Assembly (NCBI GenBank): GCA_944323155.1
Contig: CALURL010000012.1
Location: forward strand, 1 to 64,000
Origin: Candidatus Gastranaerophilales bacterium
Lineage (GTDB): Bacteria; Cyanobacteriota; Vampirovibrionia; Gastranaerophilales; Gastranaerophilaceae
DNA: 64,000 bases
Direction: 5' to 3'
The translations under genes were made by a program, and so were the position numbers. Of the stretch, positions 53,253 to 61,931 are shown piece by piece (within the stretch, counting starts at the first letter, position 1; the number at the start of each line of letters is the position of its first letter). The notes under the pieces are model-generated. The model did not search any database, was not told where the DNA came from, and saw only the letters and a list, made by a program, of their open reading frames with translations.

Positions 53253-53978
53253 ATGAATGATAAAAATTATGAAGATTTTATATCCACGGTAAGCCACGAA
53301 TTGAGAACTCCTCTAACTTCTATCAGAGGATTTTCTCAGACAATGCTTGCTTCCTGGGACAAACTTGATGATGACAGCAAAAAGAAATTTTTGAAAATTA
53401 TTGAAGAACAGTCAAATAGATTAATTAATCTTGTAGAAAATATGCTGTCTGTAACAAAATTACAGTCAGCAAGAGACACAATAATTTTGAAAGAAATTAA
53501 TATAAAACCTGTAATTGAAACAATAGTTTCGATTGTAAAAAGCCAGTATAATAGCAGGAATTTTAAAATAGATATTAATCCTAATACATCGCCAATTCTT
53601 GTTGACAAAGATAAATTTCAGCAGATAATGACAAATTTAGTTGAAAACGCGGCAAAATATTCAGACGAGAATTCTACAATTACTGTAACAACAAATTCTT
53701 GTAACAACTGCGAGTTTGTTTCTATCAAAGTTACTGATAAAGGATTAGGAATTAAAGAAGAAGATTATGACAAAATTTTTAATAAATTTTCCCGTATAGA
53801 TAATCCTCTTACAAGAAAAGTTCAGGGCAGCGGTTTAGGATTATATATAACAAAAAATTTGGTTGAAAAAATGGGCGGAAAAATTTCGGTATCTTCTAAA
53901 GATAATTTGACAACATTTGAAATATTATTACCGTCTGCAAATATCGAACGGCAAGCGAGGGTAAAATGCAGTCAGTAA
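53253..53978 (+). CDS. Sensor histidine kinase (soluble core)
   Basis: About 241 residues: a HisKA domain with the phospho-histidine in FISTVSHELRTPLTS and a complete HATPase domain (QIMTNLVENAAKYS, DKGLGI, GSGLGLYITKNLVEKMGG). There is no sensor or membrane domain, so a partner must supply the signal. It overlaps the response regulator gene by 13 bp, so the two are co-expressed and probably work together. Confidence 0.87.
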   Translation: MNDKNYEDFISTVSHELRTPLTSIRGFSQTMLASWDKLDDDSKKKFLKIIEEQSNRLINLVENMLSVTKLQSARDTIILKEINIKPVIETIVSIVKSQYNSRNFKIDINPNTSPILVDKDKFQQIMTNLVENAAKYSDENSTITVTTNSCNNCEFVSIKVTDKGLGIKEEDYDKIFNKFSRIDNPLTRKVQGSGLGLYITKNLVEKMGGKISVSSKDNLTTFEILLPSANIERQARVKCSQ

Positions 53979-55273
53979 CTTTGATTATAGATAGACGAAA
54001 AGAGCTTTCCATAAAGTATAAAAAACTTTTGGAGAGTAAAAATAATAAGGTTATTATTTCTAAAAATCTTATTTCTGCTATGAAATTAATTCAAGATTTG
54101 GAACCTGATTTAATAATAGTTTCTGATAGTGTTGACAAAGACTTATCTGATTACTGTAAAAAAATACGTGCCTTAACTTATAATATGCGTCCGATTATTA
54201 TAGCTACTTCAAAATCTGCAGAACTTGAAGATAAAATTAATGTTCTGGCAAACGGTGCTGATGATTTTATATCAGAGCCGGTTAATTCGGAGGAGTTTGT
54301 AATGCGTATGAAAGCGCATTTAAGACGAGAATTGGAGTCTAATCTTGATATAAAAACAATGCTTCCTAATCAAAATTATTCTAAGCGTGCCTTAAAACGT
54401 ATTGTAAATCAACATTATCCATGGGCTTGTCTTTTGATTAGTATTGAAAATTTTAACAGTTATAAGGAAAATTATACAGAACTGGCTTCTGATAAACTTG
54501 TCCAGACATACTGTGCAATAATTCGTTCTGCATTGTCTGAAAATGATTACCTTGGCAGTATTTCTGATAATGAATTTCTTGTTATCACTGACATGATAAA
54601 GGCAGAAAAAATCGCTAATTATTTAACATTTGCTTTTGACTCTGTTGCTTCAAAATTTTATTCACCGCAAGACAACAGGCGCGGTTTTATGCTAATGCAG
54701 GGAGATGAATTTGCCGGCAGACGTTCGAATTTAGTCCATACAACAATTGGTGTTGTGACAAATGAATTTATAAACTATCAAAATTCATCAATGCTTATGA
54801 ATGCACTTATTCAGATTCATAATATGGCTGAAAATCCACACAAATCAAATTATCTTATAGAGCGCCCGAGGATTAGTGCAGAAGATGCTGTAAGCAAGGA
54901 TGTTTTTAATAAAAATGTTTTGATTGTAGAAGCGGACGATTCTATGGCTTTACTATTAACAACTATCCTAAATCTTCAAGGATATGAAACAGATGTTATT
55001 AATGATTATACAAAATTCCCTTTTGATAACATAAATCCTGCTGTTATTATAATTGACGCCGGAGATATTGAAAAATTAACCGGAATTGAGTTGTGCAAAA
55101 ACATAAGAAGTAATGATAAATTTATTAGAGCAAAAATAATAGTCACTTCAATTTTTCATGACAAAGAATTGATATTAAGTTCCGGAGCAGACTTATATAT
55201 TCCAAAACCATATGAGTTGTCAAATCTTGTCAAATGGGTTGAAACATTTATAAAAGAAGTCAACAATATTTAA
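53966..55273 (+). CDS. Response regulator with two receivers and a degenerate GGDEF domain
   Basis: A 435-residue protein. The first receiver (1-120) has a changed phosphorylation loop (LIIVSDSVDKD). The middle (about 140-300) resembles GGDEF, but the signature is replaced by GSISDNEF, so no diguanylate cyclase activity is expected. The second receiver (315-435) begins NVLIVEADDSMALLL and has IIIDAGD at the acceptor position. It is the probable output of the overlapping kinase, perhaps through protein contacts. It is convergent with the RHH gene (4-bp overlap). Confidence 0.8.
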   Translation: MQSVTLIIDRRKELSIKYKKLLESKNNKVIISKNLISAMKLIQDLEPDLIIVSDSVDKDLSDYCKKIRALTYNMRPIIIATSKSAELEDKINVLANGADDFISEPVNSEEFVMRMKAHLRRELESNLDIKTMLPNQNYSKRALKRIVNQHYPWACLLISIENFNSYKENYTELASDKLVQTYCAIIRSALSENDYLGSISDNEFLVITDMIKAEKIANYLTFAFDSVASKFYSPQDNRRGFMLMQGDEFAGRRSNLVHTTIGVVTNEFINYQNSSMLMNALIQIHNMAENPHKSNYLIERPRISAEDAVSKDVFNKNVLIVEADDSMALLLTTILNLQGYETDVINDYTKFPFDNINPAVIIIDAGDIEKLTGIELCKNIRSNDKFIRAKIIVTSIFHDKELILSSGADLYIPKPYELSNLVKWVETFIKEVNNI

Positions 55274-55458
55274 CCTAATAATTCTTCAAGTTTAGCTGCA
55301 TTTTCAGAAGCTTTTTGTGTATCTTTAATGCCGGTGCGTTTCATATACGTTCTGAGTGCTTCTCTAATAAGTTCGCTTCTTGTACGTTGTTCAATAGATG
55401 CAACACCATCAATCTTATGTAAAAACTCATCAGGCATAGTAACCAAAATTTTAGCCAT
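55270..55458 (-). CDS. Ribbon-helix-helix (CopG-type) regulator
   Basis: A 62-residue protein with a beta-strand AKILVTMPDEFLHKID and helices QRTRSELIREALRTYMKR, the RHH DNA-binding fold used by antitoxins and plasmid repressors. There is no partner toxin gene next to it: the upstream neighbour is 150 bp away on the other strand. It is therefore probably a free-standing regulator. Confidence 0.8.
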   Translation of the reverse strand: MAKILVTMPDEFLHKIDGVASIEQRTRSELIREALRTYMKRTGIKDTQKASENAAKLEELLG

Positions 55459-55635
55459 TTAAATTTATCCTTATCCTTAACCCAAACACTACGTGACATG
55501 TATCATATCATGTTTTTTTAATTTTTTCAAGCATATTGAAAATTTTGTGAAAATGAATTAGACTAATTAGGCTATAGACATGTTGCAGTTATTTGAAATA
55601 CTAAAATGGTAATAGTAAAAGAAAGGAGTTTTGTA

Positions 55636-56193
55636 ATGGAAGATAACAATTACAGACATGAAGAATTCGACAACTGTTTTATGTGTAATCATCCAATTCT
55701 AAAACATGTACTTGCAGGTTTATTAATATTTTTGGGAGCCTTTGCTGCTTTTTATGTAGTATCAGACTGGCATTTTAAACGTATGATGGATCCTGCTTTG
55801 CAAATGCGTAAATTTGATCGTGCAATGATGAGAGAGCAGCATAAAATAGACAGAGATTTAATGAAACAGCAATATCGTATGGATAAAATGGCCAGAAAAG
55901 AAATGGCACGTCAACAGCAAATTGGTGCAGATTTCATCCATATGGACAAGACTGATGATGCTTACAAGATAATTATTGATCTTAGACCATTTGATAATGA
56001 TGAAAAAAATATTGAAACAAGGATTAATGGCAAGTCTTTATCAATAACTGCAGCAGGAGAAAACACTACCAGACATAAAAAAGAAATTATCAGATATAGC
56101 CAAAATTTCACATTTGGGGATGATGTAGATCTTGGCAAAATGTCGAAAGTTCGTGAAGGTGACAAGTATATAATAACAGTTCCGATAGATTAA
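55636..56193 (+). CDS. Membrane-anchored Hsp20/alpha-crystallin-like protein
   Basis: About 185 residues from the ATG at 55636 (AAAGGAG site); the reading from 55606 is less likely. An N-terminal CNHPILKHV and one membrane helix (VLAGLLIFLGAFAAFYVV) precede a charged amphipathic helix with repeated methionine and basic residues (about 55-95). The C-terminal domain has alpha-crystallin character (YKIIIDLRPFDNDEKNIETR, KSLSITAAGE). It may be an envelope stress chaperone. Confidence 0.65.
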   Translation: MEDNNYRHEEFDNCFMCNHPILKHVLAGLLIFLGAFAAFYVVSDWHFKRMMDPALQMRKFDRAMMREQHKIDRDLMKQQYRMDKMARKEMARQQQIGADFIHMDKTDDAYKIIIDLRPFDNDEKNIETRINGKSLSITAAGENTTRHKKEIIRYSQNFTFGDDVDLGKMSKVREGDKYIITVPID

Positions 56194-56209
56194 CACAAGA
56201 TAAAGATAC

Positions 56210-56251
56210 ACACAAACGGTTTTGGAAATTATATCTGAAACCGTTTTTTGT
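56210..56251 (+). terminator. Intrinsic terminator
   Basis: ACACAAACGGTTT pairs with AAACCG...TTTTTTGTGT around a 15-base loop, 17 bp past the Hsp20-like gene. Confidence 0.75.
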
Positions 56252-56265
56252 GTTAATATTTATTT

Positions 56266-56646
56266 ATGAAAAAAGTTCTTATTGTAGATGATTCATCAAA
56301 ATGGGTTTCTTATCATAAAGAAGTAATAGAAGAAATTTTTGCTAATGAAGTAACAATTGATGTAGCGTATTCTGCGAAACAGGCTTTAGAGAAAATAACA
56401 GCCTCAATAGATAAGCCTTATGACATAATTTTAACTGATATGCAAATGGAGCCTGACTTTATTCCTCTTTATGCTGGAGAATGGTTTATAAAACAGGTTC
56501 AATTTTTTAACGAATATAAAAATACTAAAATTATAATAATATCAGCAACAAGTAATATTAAACAGATAGCAGAAAAATACGGAGTTGATTATATTCCAAA
56601 ATATAAATGCAATGATATTTCTAGTTATACTGTTGTTATTCATTGA
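56266..56646 (+). CDS. Single-domain response regulator
   Basis: A 126-residue receiver-only protein (CheY-type): KKVLIVDDSSKWVSYHK (acidic pair), IILTDMQME (phospho-Asp), IIIISATS and the late lysine region IPKYKC. It lacks an output domain, so it acts through protein contact. A TAATAT box ends 6 nt before the ATG. The nearest kinase is the one at 53253. Confidence 0.82.
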   Translation: MKKVLIVDDSSKWVSYHKEVIEEIFANEVTIDVAYSAKQALEKITASIDKPYDIILTDMQMEPDFIPLYAGEWFIKQVQFFNEYKNTKIIIISATSNIKQIAEKYGVDYIPKYKCNDISSYTVVIH

Positions 56647-56702
56647 TGGATTTTGAATACAAGTGGTATAATATACAGGTGCAGTATAAATAAGGGATAT
56701 TT

Positions 56703-56807
56703 ATGAAAAAGTGTATCATAGTATTAATGTGTTTATTATTAGCTCAGCTTGTATTTGCATTCGGCGCATATAAAAAACTAGATTTTGCAAGTGGAAAATC
56801 AATTTAA
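56703..56807 (+). CDS. Small secreted 34-residue peptide
   Basis: ORF with AAGGG 6 nt before the ATG and a TATAAT box at about 56669-56674 with TTGATG 18 nt upstream. It starts KKCIIVLMCLLLAQLVFAFG, a signal peptide resembling that of the 20134 protein, and has only 14 further residues (YKKLDFASGK and so on). It could be a genuine small exported peptide or a truncated remnant. Confidence 0.45.
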   Translation: MKKCIIVLMCLLLAQLVFAFGAYKKLDFASGKSI

Positions 56808-56847
56808 TATTTACCAAATCAGGGAAAAATTGTGGTAGAATAACTTT

Positions 56848-57264
56848 ATGAATACAGATATAAAAGGACTACTAATATATATATTTCTAATACTAATAGT
56901 TTGGCTTTTACCAATAGCAATATTGTATTGTGGATTACTAGCATATGGTTTAAGTGATCATTATAATGATTATATAGCAATGGTAGTTTTATTATTAACG
57001 GTAGTCCTTTTTCTTTTATATATCCTCTTGCCAGAAATCATAACATACAAAGCCATGAAACACCAATGGAGTAAATATTTGGATAAATTCTTTTACAATA
57101 ACTGGTTTCCAACAATAATATTATTTATATTAATAGGATTAAATTTTGTATTATCCCCTCTCATGTATGAATGGATATTATTTTATTTTCTACCGTATTA
57201 TTGTATGATATATCTTACAATCGTTATTGTACGACTAATAAATTGGTATAAAAATAAATATTGA
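56848..57264 (+). CDS. Uncharacterised four-helix membrane protein
   Basis: A 138-residue very hydrophobic protein with four membrane helices (LLIYIFLILIVWLLPIAIL, MVVLLLTVVLFLLYILLPE, IILFILIGLNFVLSPLM, YYCMIYLTIVIVRLI). A TAGAAT box ends 6 nt before the ATG. No family is recognised. It is the last gene before the tRNA-derived junction. Confidence 0.6.
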   Translation: MNTDIKGLLIYIFLILIVWLLPIAILYCGLLAYGLSDHYNDYIAMVVLLLTVVLFLLYILLPEIITYKAMKHQWSKYLDKFFYNNWFPTIILFILIGLNFVLSPLMYEWILFYFLPYYCMIYLTIVIVRLINWYKNKY

Positions 57265-57332
57265 TAAGAGCATTAATTTTATTATAAATATTATAAAGGA
57301 GTAGTTTTTAACCTGATTGTAATTCATGTATC

Positions 57333-57376
57333 TGGGCCGCAGTGGACTCGAACCACCGACCTCACCCTTATCAGGG
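57333..57376 (-). other. attL-like site: 3' half of tRNA-Ile(GAT)
   Basis: On the minus strand, a 44-nt match to the 3' half of a tRNA-Ile gene: anticodon arm CCCTGATAAGGG (anticodon GAT), then GAGGTCGGTGGTTCGAGTCC (T arm) and the acceptor strand ending GCGGCCCA. The 5' half (acceptor 5' strand and D arm) is missing above 57376. This is the displaced end left when an element inserts into a tRNA gene. The element must lie to the right, with the rebuilt tRNA outside the window. Confidence 0.75.
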
Positions 57377-57521
57377 ATAATGGGATTTTTGATTGGGTTT
57401 GATTTTTTCTTATTATTCTTGCTTTTGAGGCTATTTTTAAAATTAATAAAACTCAATCAAATTAGTTAAAATTACACAAAACTACACAAATATTACACAA
57501 GAAGTTTCAAGAATTAATATT

Positions 57522-57550
57522 TTGCCATGCTAGGTCTTATATCATATAAT
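57522..57550 (+). promoter_or_regulatory. Leaderless-type promoter of the RhuM-Fic gene
   Basis: TTGCCA (57522-57527), 17 nt, TATAAT (57545-57550), 6 nt, ATG at 57557. The ATG at 57527 lies between the promoter boxes and cannot be used from this start. Confidence 0.65.
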
Positions 57551-57556
57551 TGCACT

Positions 57557-58552
57557 ATGACAATTCAAGATAACTTAGATAACCAAATAGTAATTTATCA
57601 AACAGCAGATGGTCAAACACAGATAGATGTCAAAATGCAAGAAGAAACTGTATGGCTTACTCAGGATATGATAGTTAAACTATTTAACTCAAGTAAAGCC
57701 AATATTAGTGAACATATTAAACATATTTATGAAGAAGGAGAACTTGATAAAATTTCAACTGTTCGGAAATTCCGAACAGTTCGACAAGAAGGTAAAAGAC
57801 AGGTTTCGAGGGAGTTAGAATATTACAATCTTGATTTAATATTATCTGTCGGTTATCGTGTAAAATCTAAAACAGCAACTCAATTCCGTATTTGGGCTAA
57901 TAAAATTCTGAAAGAGTACTTAATTAAGGGTTATTCTATCAACGAACAGCTTTTATTAAAGCAGCAGCAACAGTTGGAAACATTACAGAATACAATTAGT
58001 CTTTTGACCAGAAGTCTTACAAATCAGGTAGAAACAGTTGAACAAGCTCAATCCGTTGCAAAAATTCTTGAAACCTTTGCACATGGTTTGAATTTACTTG
58101 ATAATTTTGACCATAAAAAACTTGATAGAAAAGGGAATACTAGAAAAGAAGCCATCCGAATTTCGAAGGAAGAATTTCTAGAAGTTATTAATGCAATGAA
58201 ATCAGATTTTGAAAGCGATTTATTTGCAGTTCCAAAAGATGAAAGTTTTTCCAGTTCTGTCAACCAGATTTATCAAACATTTGACGGGAAAGAGCTATAT
58301 CCTACCTTAGAGGAAAAAGCTGCAATGTTGCTATATCTTATAGTCAAAAATCACAGCTTTGCAGATGGCAATAAGAGAATTGGTGCAAGTTGCTTTCTTT
58401 ATTTCATGAGCAAAAACGGAATACTTTACAATGATGGGTTTTCAATAATTGACAACGCAACGCTTTTTGCCCTAACGCTTTTGATAGCAGAAAGCAATCC
58501 TGCTGAAATGGAAATAATAAAGCAGGTAGTGATTAGCGTCTTGAATAAATAG
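57557..58552 (+). CDS. RhuM-family protein with C-terminal Fic/DOC domain
   Basis: About 331 residues. The N-terminal part is the RhuM/virulence DNA-binding-like domain (VWLTQDMIVKLFNSSKANIS, then YYNLDLILSVGYRVKS). A coiled-coil linker of glutamines follows. The C-terminal Fic domain carries HSFADGNKRIGAS, the HxFx(D/E)GNxR AMP-transfer motif, intact. The protein may modify a target when a phage or plasmid invades, or act as a toxin. It is the first gene inside the mobile element; 17 bp separate it from the DUF4917 gene. Confidence 0.82.
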   Translation: MTIQDNLDNQIVIYQTADGQTQIDVKMQEETVWLTQDMIVKLFNSSKANISEHIKHIYEEGELDKISTVRKFRTVRQEGKRQVSRELEYYNLDLILSVGYRVKSKTATQFRIWANKILKEYLIKGYSINEQLLLKQQQQLETLQNTISLLTRSLTNQVETVEQAQSVAKILETFAHGLNLLDNFDHKKLDRKGNTRKEAIRISKEEFLEVINAMKSDFESDLFAVPKDESFSSSVNQIYQTFDGKELYPTLEEKAAMLLYLIVKNHSFADGNKRIGASCFLYFMSKNGILYNDGFSIIDNATLFALTLLIAESNPAEMEIIKQVVISVLNK

Positions 58553-58569
58553 TAAGTGCGGAGGTAATT

Positions 58570-59441
58570 ATGGAACTTAATTGGGATGATGTAAAAGAAG
58601 AATTAGAAAAGTGTTCCTGTTCAAAATCTGTTTTACTTGGAAATGGTTTTTCTATTGCATGCATAAATGACAAAAATTTTAATCAAAAAAAATAATAGAT
58701 AAAGTTCACAAATATTTTAAAAATCGCAAGTCGACAAGAAAAATTACGAATATTGAAGATTATGTTTCAGAGGTAGAAAAAGAATTCATTAAACAATTGT
58801 ATGAAATACTACCTGAAGAAAAAATTAATAAATTACTTGGAACTAATTTAGTTACACCATTTTTAGATAAATTTGATAGTTTTTATACATTAAATTATGA
58901 CCATGTTTTGTATTACCTTCTTATGGGTATGCTAGATTCAAAATATACAACAGATGGTTTTTGGGGCGAATGCTCCCAACCTAAAAGATGGGATAGTAAA
59001 AATAAACAATGTGTTTACTACTTACATGGTGCTTTTCATCTAAAAATTTCTGATGACAGAATAGTGGAGAAAATTACTAGTGATCAAAATTTAAATTTGT
59101 TTAAAAAAATCCGAGAAGAATGGGATAAAGGGGTGAAATCACACTTAGTTATTGCATCTGATTATAAAACAAAAGAGTTGAAATTAACGTCGGATTATTC
59201 TCCATACCTTAGCCACTGTTTTAATAAATTTAAACAAATTGATGGAATTTTGGTCACACATGGTGTATCTTTTTCTAAAAGTGATACGCATATTGTTGAA
59301 GCTATTAAAAGTAATAGTAATTTGAGTAAAGTTTATGTAGGATATTTCAAACCTGCTGAACTTAAGCATTTTGAAGAAATTTTTCAGTATAATAATAAAG
59401 TAGAATATTTTTGTACAAAAAATATGTTTACCGTTAGCTAA
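58570..59441 (+). pseudogene. DUF4917/SIR2-like protein, frameshifted at an A8 run
   Basis: The ATG at 58570 (GGAGG site) opens MELNWDDVKEELEK and SVLLGNGFSIAC. It stops at 58693 after CAAAAAAAA. One extra A continues the frame as IIDKVHKYFKNR into the 214-residue ORF at 58797 (FYTLNYDHVLYYLLM, CVYYLHGAFHL, VTHGVSFSKSDTHIVEAI), giving about 290 residues. This matches DUF4917, a SIR2-like nucleotide-binding fold often seen among accessory genes. The break may be real decay, slippage or a miscalled homopolymer. Confidence 0.7.
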
Positions 59442-60576
59442 TCTAAAATATTTTCCCTATACACATAATTCGATAATATTTCTAAAGCTTCTTCCTTTTG
59501 TTCTCGCATTGTGTGTACATAACGCATAGTTGTATTTATGCTTGCATGATTTAATATTTCTTTTACGGTAGGCAATGGAATGTTACAAGAGGCCATTCTG
59601 GTACCTGCTGTGTGTCTTAAATCATGGAATCGAAGCTTGTCAACGTTTGCCAATTTGCAGACAGTTTTAAAAGCCTTTTTAAAGTCTACATATCTATTAG
59701 CTGTTTCCGGATTAGTAAAAACATATTTGTTCCGATATTCAGATTTATATTTCTCACTTAAAACAGTTTTCACCTTGTGATTCATTGGAATAATATTTTT
59801 TTACTATTTTTAGTACATAATACTGTAATTTCATTTGTCTCAAAATTAATACAATCCCAAGTTAAATTAAGTATTTCACTTTTACGCATACCTGTATTAA
59901 GTGCAATAGTTAAAATCGGTTTCAGATAAGAATATTTGTTTGCACATTTGATTTTTAATTTGTTCTGTGCCTCCTCGGTTATATCCAAAAAAGAAAAATT
60001 ATTATCACATACTTTATACATTCTTAATTCTTCTTCTGGTGTCAAGTGTCTTTCAATTTTATTTTTCACAGGGAGTTTTCTTACATGTTTTAAAGGATTT
60101 TCACGTAACATTCCGTTAGATACTGCTATCGAAAAGATTTTGCTTAAGACATTTAATTCTCTATTGATTGTTGCTGCTGATACATATTGAGGTATTTCTT
60201 TCCCATTATCAATTTTAGTATGCCATACGGTTTTGCTTCTTGTTGATTTATATTTTTCAATTTCTTTGGGTGTGATATCTTTCAGTTGTTTATTCCCCCA
60301 AATTTCTGAAAATCTTTTTGCAATCCGTTCAGCTGTATCTATTGACCTTAAATTAGCGTGAGCATACTTTATATACAAATCAATAACTTCTTTAAGTTGA
60401 GTACACCCTATATCCTCAACTAAATCAAGTTTACCTCTAAGCAGGTCAGCTTTAAAAATATTCATGTAATTTTCAGCATCTTTTTTAGTAACTGCTTCAG
60501 GAATTGATTTATGAAATCTTTTTTTTCGTATCATTCCTTCAAGGTACCATCTTCCATTTTTTTGGTAAGTTCTCAT
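59438..60576 (-). pseudogene. int: Tyrosine integrase of the element, frameshifted at an A7 run
   Basis: The N-terminal part (59782-60576) holds the arm/core-binding domains and the first catalytic Arg (LNTGMRKSEILNLTW). The C-terminal part (59438-59785) holds HDLRHTAGTRM, LNHASINTTMRYVH and the Tyr nucleophile. The two frames meet at seven A (minus strand of 59796-59802). An eighth would read SKKNIIPMNHKVK, a natural integrase join. So about 378 residues are intact apart from one base. It lies 2 kb from the left junction and is expected to act at tRNA-Ile. Confidence 0.8.
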
Positions 60577-60791
60577 GTAATCTCCTTTTTGTCTGGTTCA
60601 TAAATAAGTATATCTGCAGGTGTTAAATCCAATACTTCGCAGATTTTATTTAGTACTGTGTAATTTACAGAATTGTTATTTTTCTTAATAAAAGTGTATA
60701 AAGTTGCATATCTTATACCTGTCATTTCTGCAAGTTTTTTAATAGATAAATCTTTTTCGGCTAATATCAATTTCAGATTATTTTTTATCAT
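60573..60791 (-). CDS. XRE-family repressor of the element
   Basis: A 72-residue Cro/CI-like protein (KLAEMTGIRYATLYTFIKKN, then LNKICEVLDLTPADIL). It overlaps the integrase start by 4 bp, so the two are expressed together. It is divergent from the replication side, with an operator pair in between. It is likely the lysogeny-type switch of the element. Confidence 0.82.
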   Translation of the reverse strand: MIKNNLKLILAEKDLSIKKLAEMTGIRYATLYTFIKKNNNSVNYTVLNKICEVLDLTPADILIYEPDKKEIT

Positions 60792-60831
60792 TTTTGATTT
60801 ACTTTGTTGCTATTTGATTTAATTTTATATA

Positions 60832-60863
60832 TTATAGTATAAATTATACGATTTATAGTATAA
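60832..60863. promoter_or_regulatory. Operator pair of the element's repressor
   Basis: TTATAGTATAA occurs at 60832-60842 and again at 60853-60863, starts 21 bp apart (two helical turns). TTATAC (60844-60849) also pairs with GTATAA of the second copy. Both sites lie between the divergent repressor and the 60902 gene. Confidence 0.6.
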
Positions 60864-60901
60864 CAAAAAATATAATTTTGCAAGTTATAAGGAGAGAGTT
60901 T

Positions 60902-61789
60902 ATGAAAAAAAATGATGCTATTAATGATATAATAGCTCCTGATGTGAAAATAAAAATAAGAAAAACAAGAAAATCGTTTTTTGATTATTTTTTAGAATTA
61001 TCAAATTCTGCATTTGCTAATAAAGTTAATTCTTGTTTCCCTTCATTTTATGCATTTAAAAAATACTGTAGTTTATTAAAAAAACAAGATGAAGAAGATT
61101 TGGTTTATAACTACTACAAGTATGTAAATGAAATTAATTCTTCATTAAAGAATTATATGAATAGAAATGATCTTATAGAATTTTGTGATAATTTTTTAGA
61201 TCATGGGTTAGATAAACTGATAGTTCCAGATAAATTCCCTAAAAATACAGATGAAAAGGGTATCATAACTCTAAAATTCATAAAAAATCCTACTGAATGG
61301 AAATTATATTATTTTAAATTACCAGATCAAAATAATTTTAAAGCCTTTTTGTTGAGGGATAGTAAATGTTTATCGGATATGTTTAATGTAAGTGAAATTG
61401 TGAATAATTTTGTGGATAATAAAATTTCAAATAAAAAGTTTGTTGAGGAAATCTTACAAGAAATAACTACATTAAATTATCCTAGGCGAAACTTAGATAA
61501 AAATATTAGCCCCTGCATAGTCTGTGGAAGAAAGGAAAAAAATCCCTATTATAAATTACATTTATGTTTTTACTGCTGGGTGATTTGTGAGTATCTTAAT
61601 GCAAATCTTGGATTGAAGATATCCTCTATTGAACGATTTGTAAAAAAATGTAAACATGAATTTGATGGAGGAAAATCTGATTTGAAAAAATACTTTAATT
61701 CTAGAATTTATAGCAGCAGAGAAAATCCAAGATTTCCTCTAACCGATACTCATATAGAGTATTGTTTAAAAAAAATGTTTGAAGAATAA
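60902..61789 (+). CDS. Uncharacterised element protein with a Cys-cluster
   Basis: About 295 residues from the ATG at 60902, which has AAGGAGAG directly upstream (a TTG reading from 60878 is less likely). The N-terminal two thirds are helical and lysine-rich. Near residue 210 lies CIVCGRKEKNPYYK followed by LCFYCWVIC, a probable zinc site. No known family. It is the first gene of the rightward transcript of the mobile element and ends before a terminator. Confidence 0.6.
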   Translation: MKKNDAINDIIAPDVKIKIRKTRKSFFDYFLELSNSAFANKVNSCFPSFYAFKKYCSLLKKQDEEDLVYNYYKYVNEINSSLKNYMNRNDLIEFCDNFLDHGLDKLIVPDKFPKNTDEKGIITLKFIKNPTEWKLYYFKLPDQNNFKAFLLRDSKCLSDMFNVSEIVNNFVDNKISNKKFVEEILQEITTLNYPRRNLDKNISPCIVCGRKEKNPYYKLHLCFYCWVICEYLNANLGLKISSIERFVKKCKHEFDGGKSDLKKYFNSRIYSSRENPRFPLTDTHIEYCLKKMFEE

Positions 61790-61847
61790 AATATTATTCC
61801 AAATTAAGAAGTAAGATTTTATGTATTAAAGATCCGAGATTAAAAAA

Positions 61848-61890
61848 GGGTTAAAACAGTTGAAAATTGACAGTTTTAACTCTTTTTTTG
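61848..61890 (+). terminator. Intrinsic terminator
   Basis: GTTAAAAC / GTTTTAAC stem with internal CAGTT...ATTGACAG, followed by TCTTTTTTT. Confidence 0.75.
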
Positions 61891-61931
61891 TATATGTATT
61901 TTGTACATAAGGAATAAAAAAAGGAAAGAAA

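Noticed and set aside
55270-55458. An RHH antitoxin of a type II toxin-antitoxin pair
   Set aside because: No small toxin-like gene adjoins on the same strand.
57333-57420. An intact tRNA-Ile gene
   Set aside because: Only the anticodon arm, T arm and 3' acceptor strand are present; the D arm and 5' acceptor strand are absent on the expected side.
57235-57456. A 73-residue minus-strand ORF
   Set aside because: It crosses the tRNA fragment, has no ribosome site and overlaps the membrane protein gene end.
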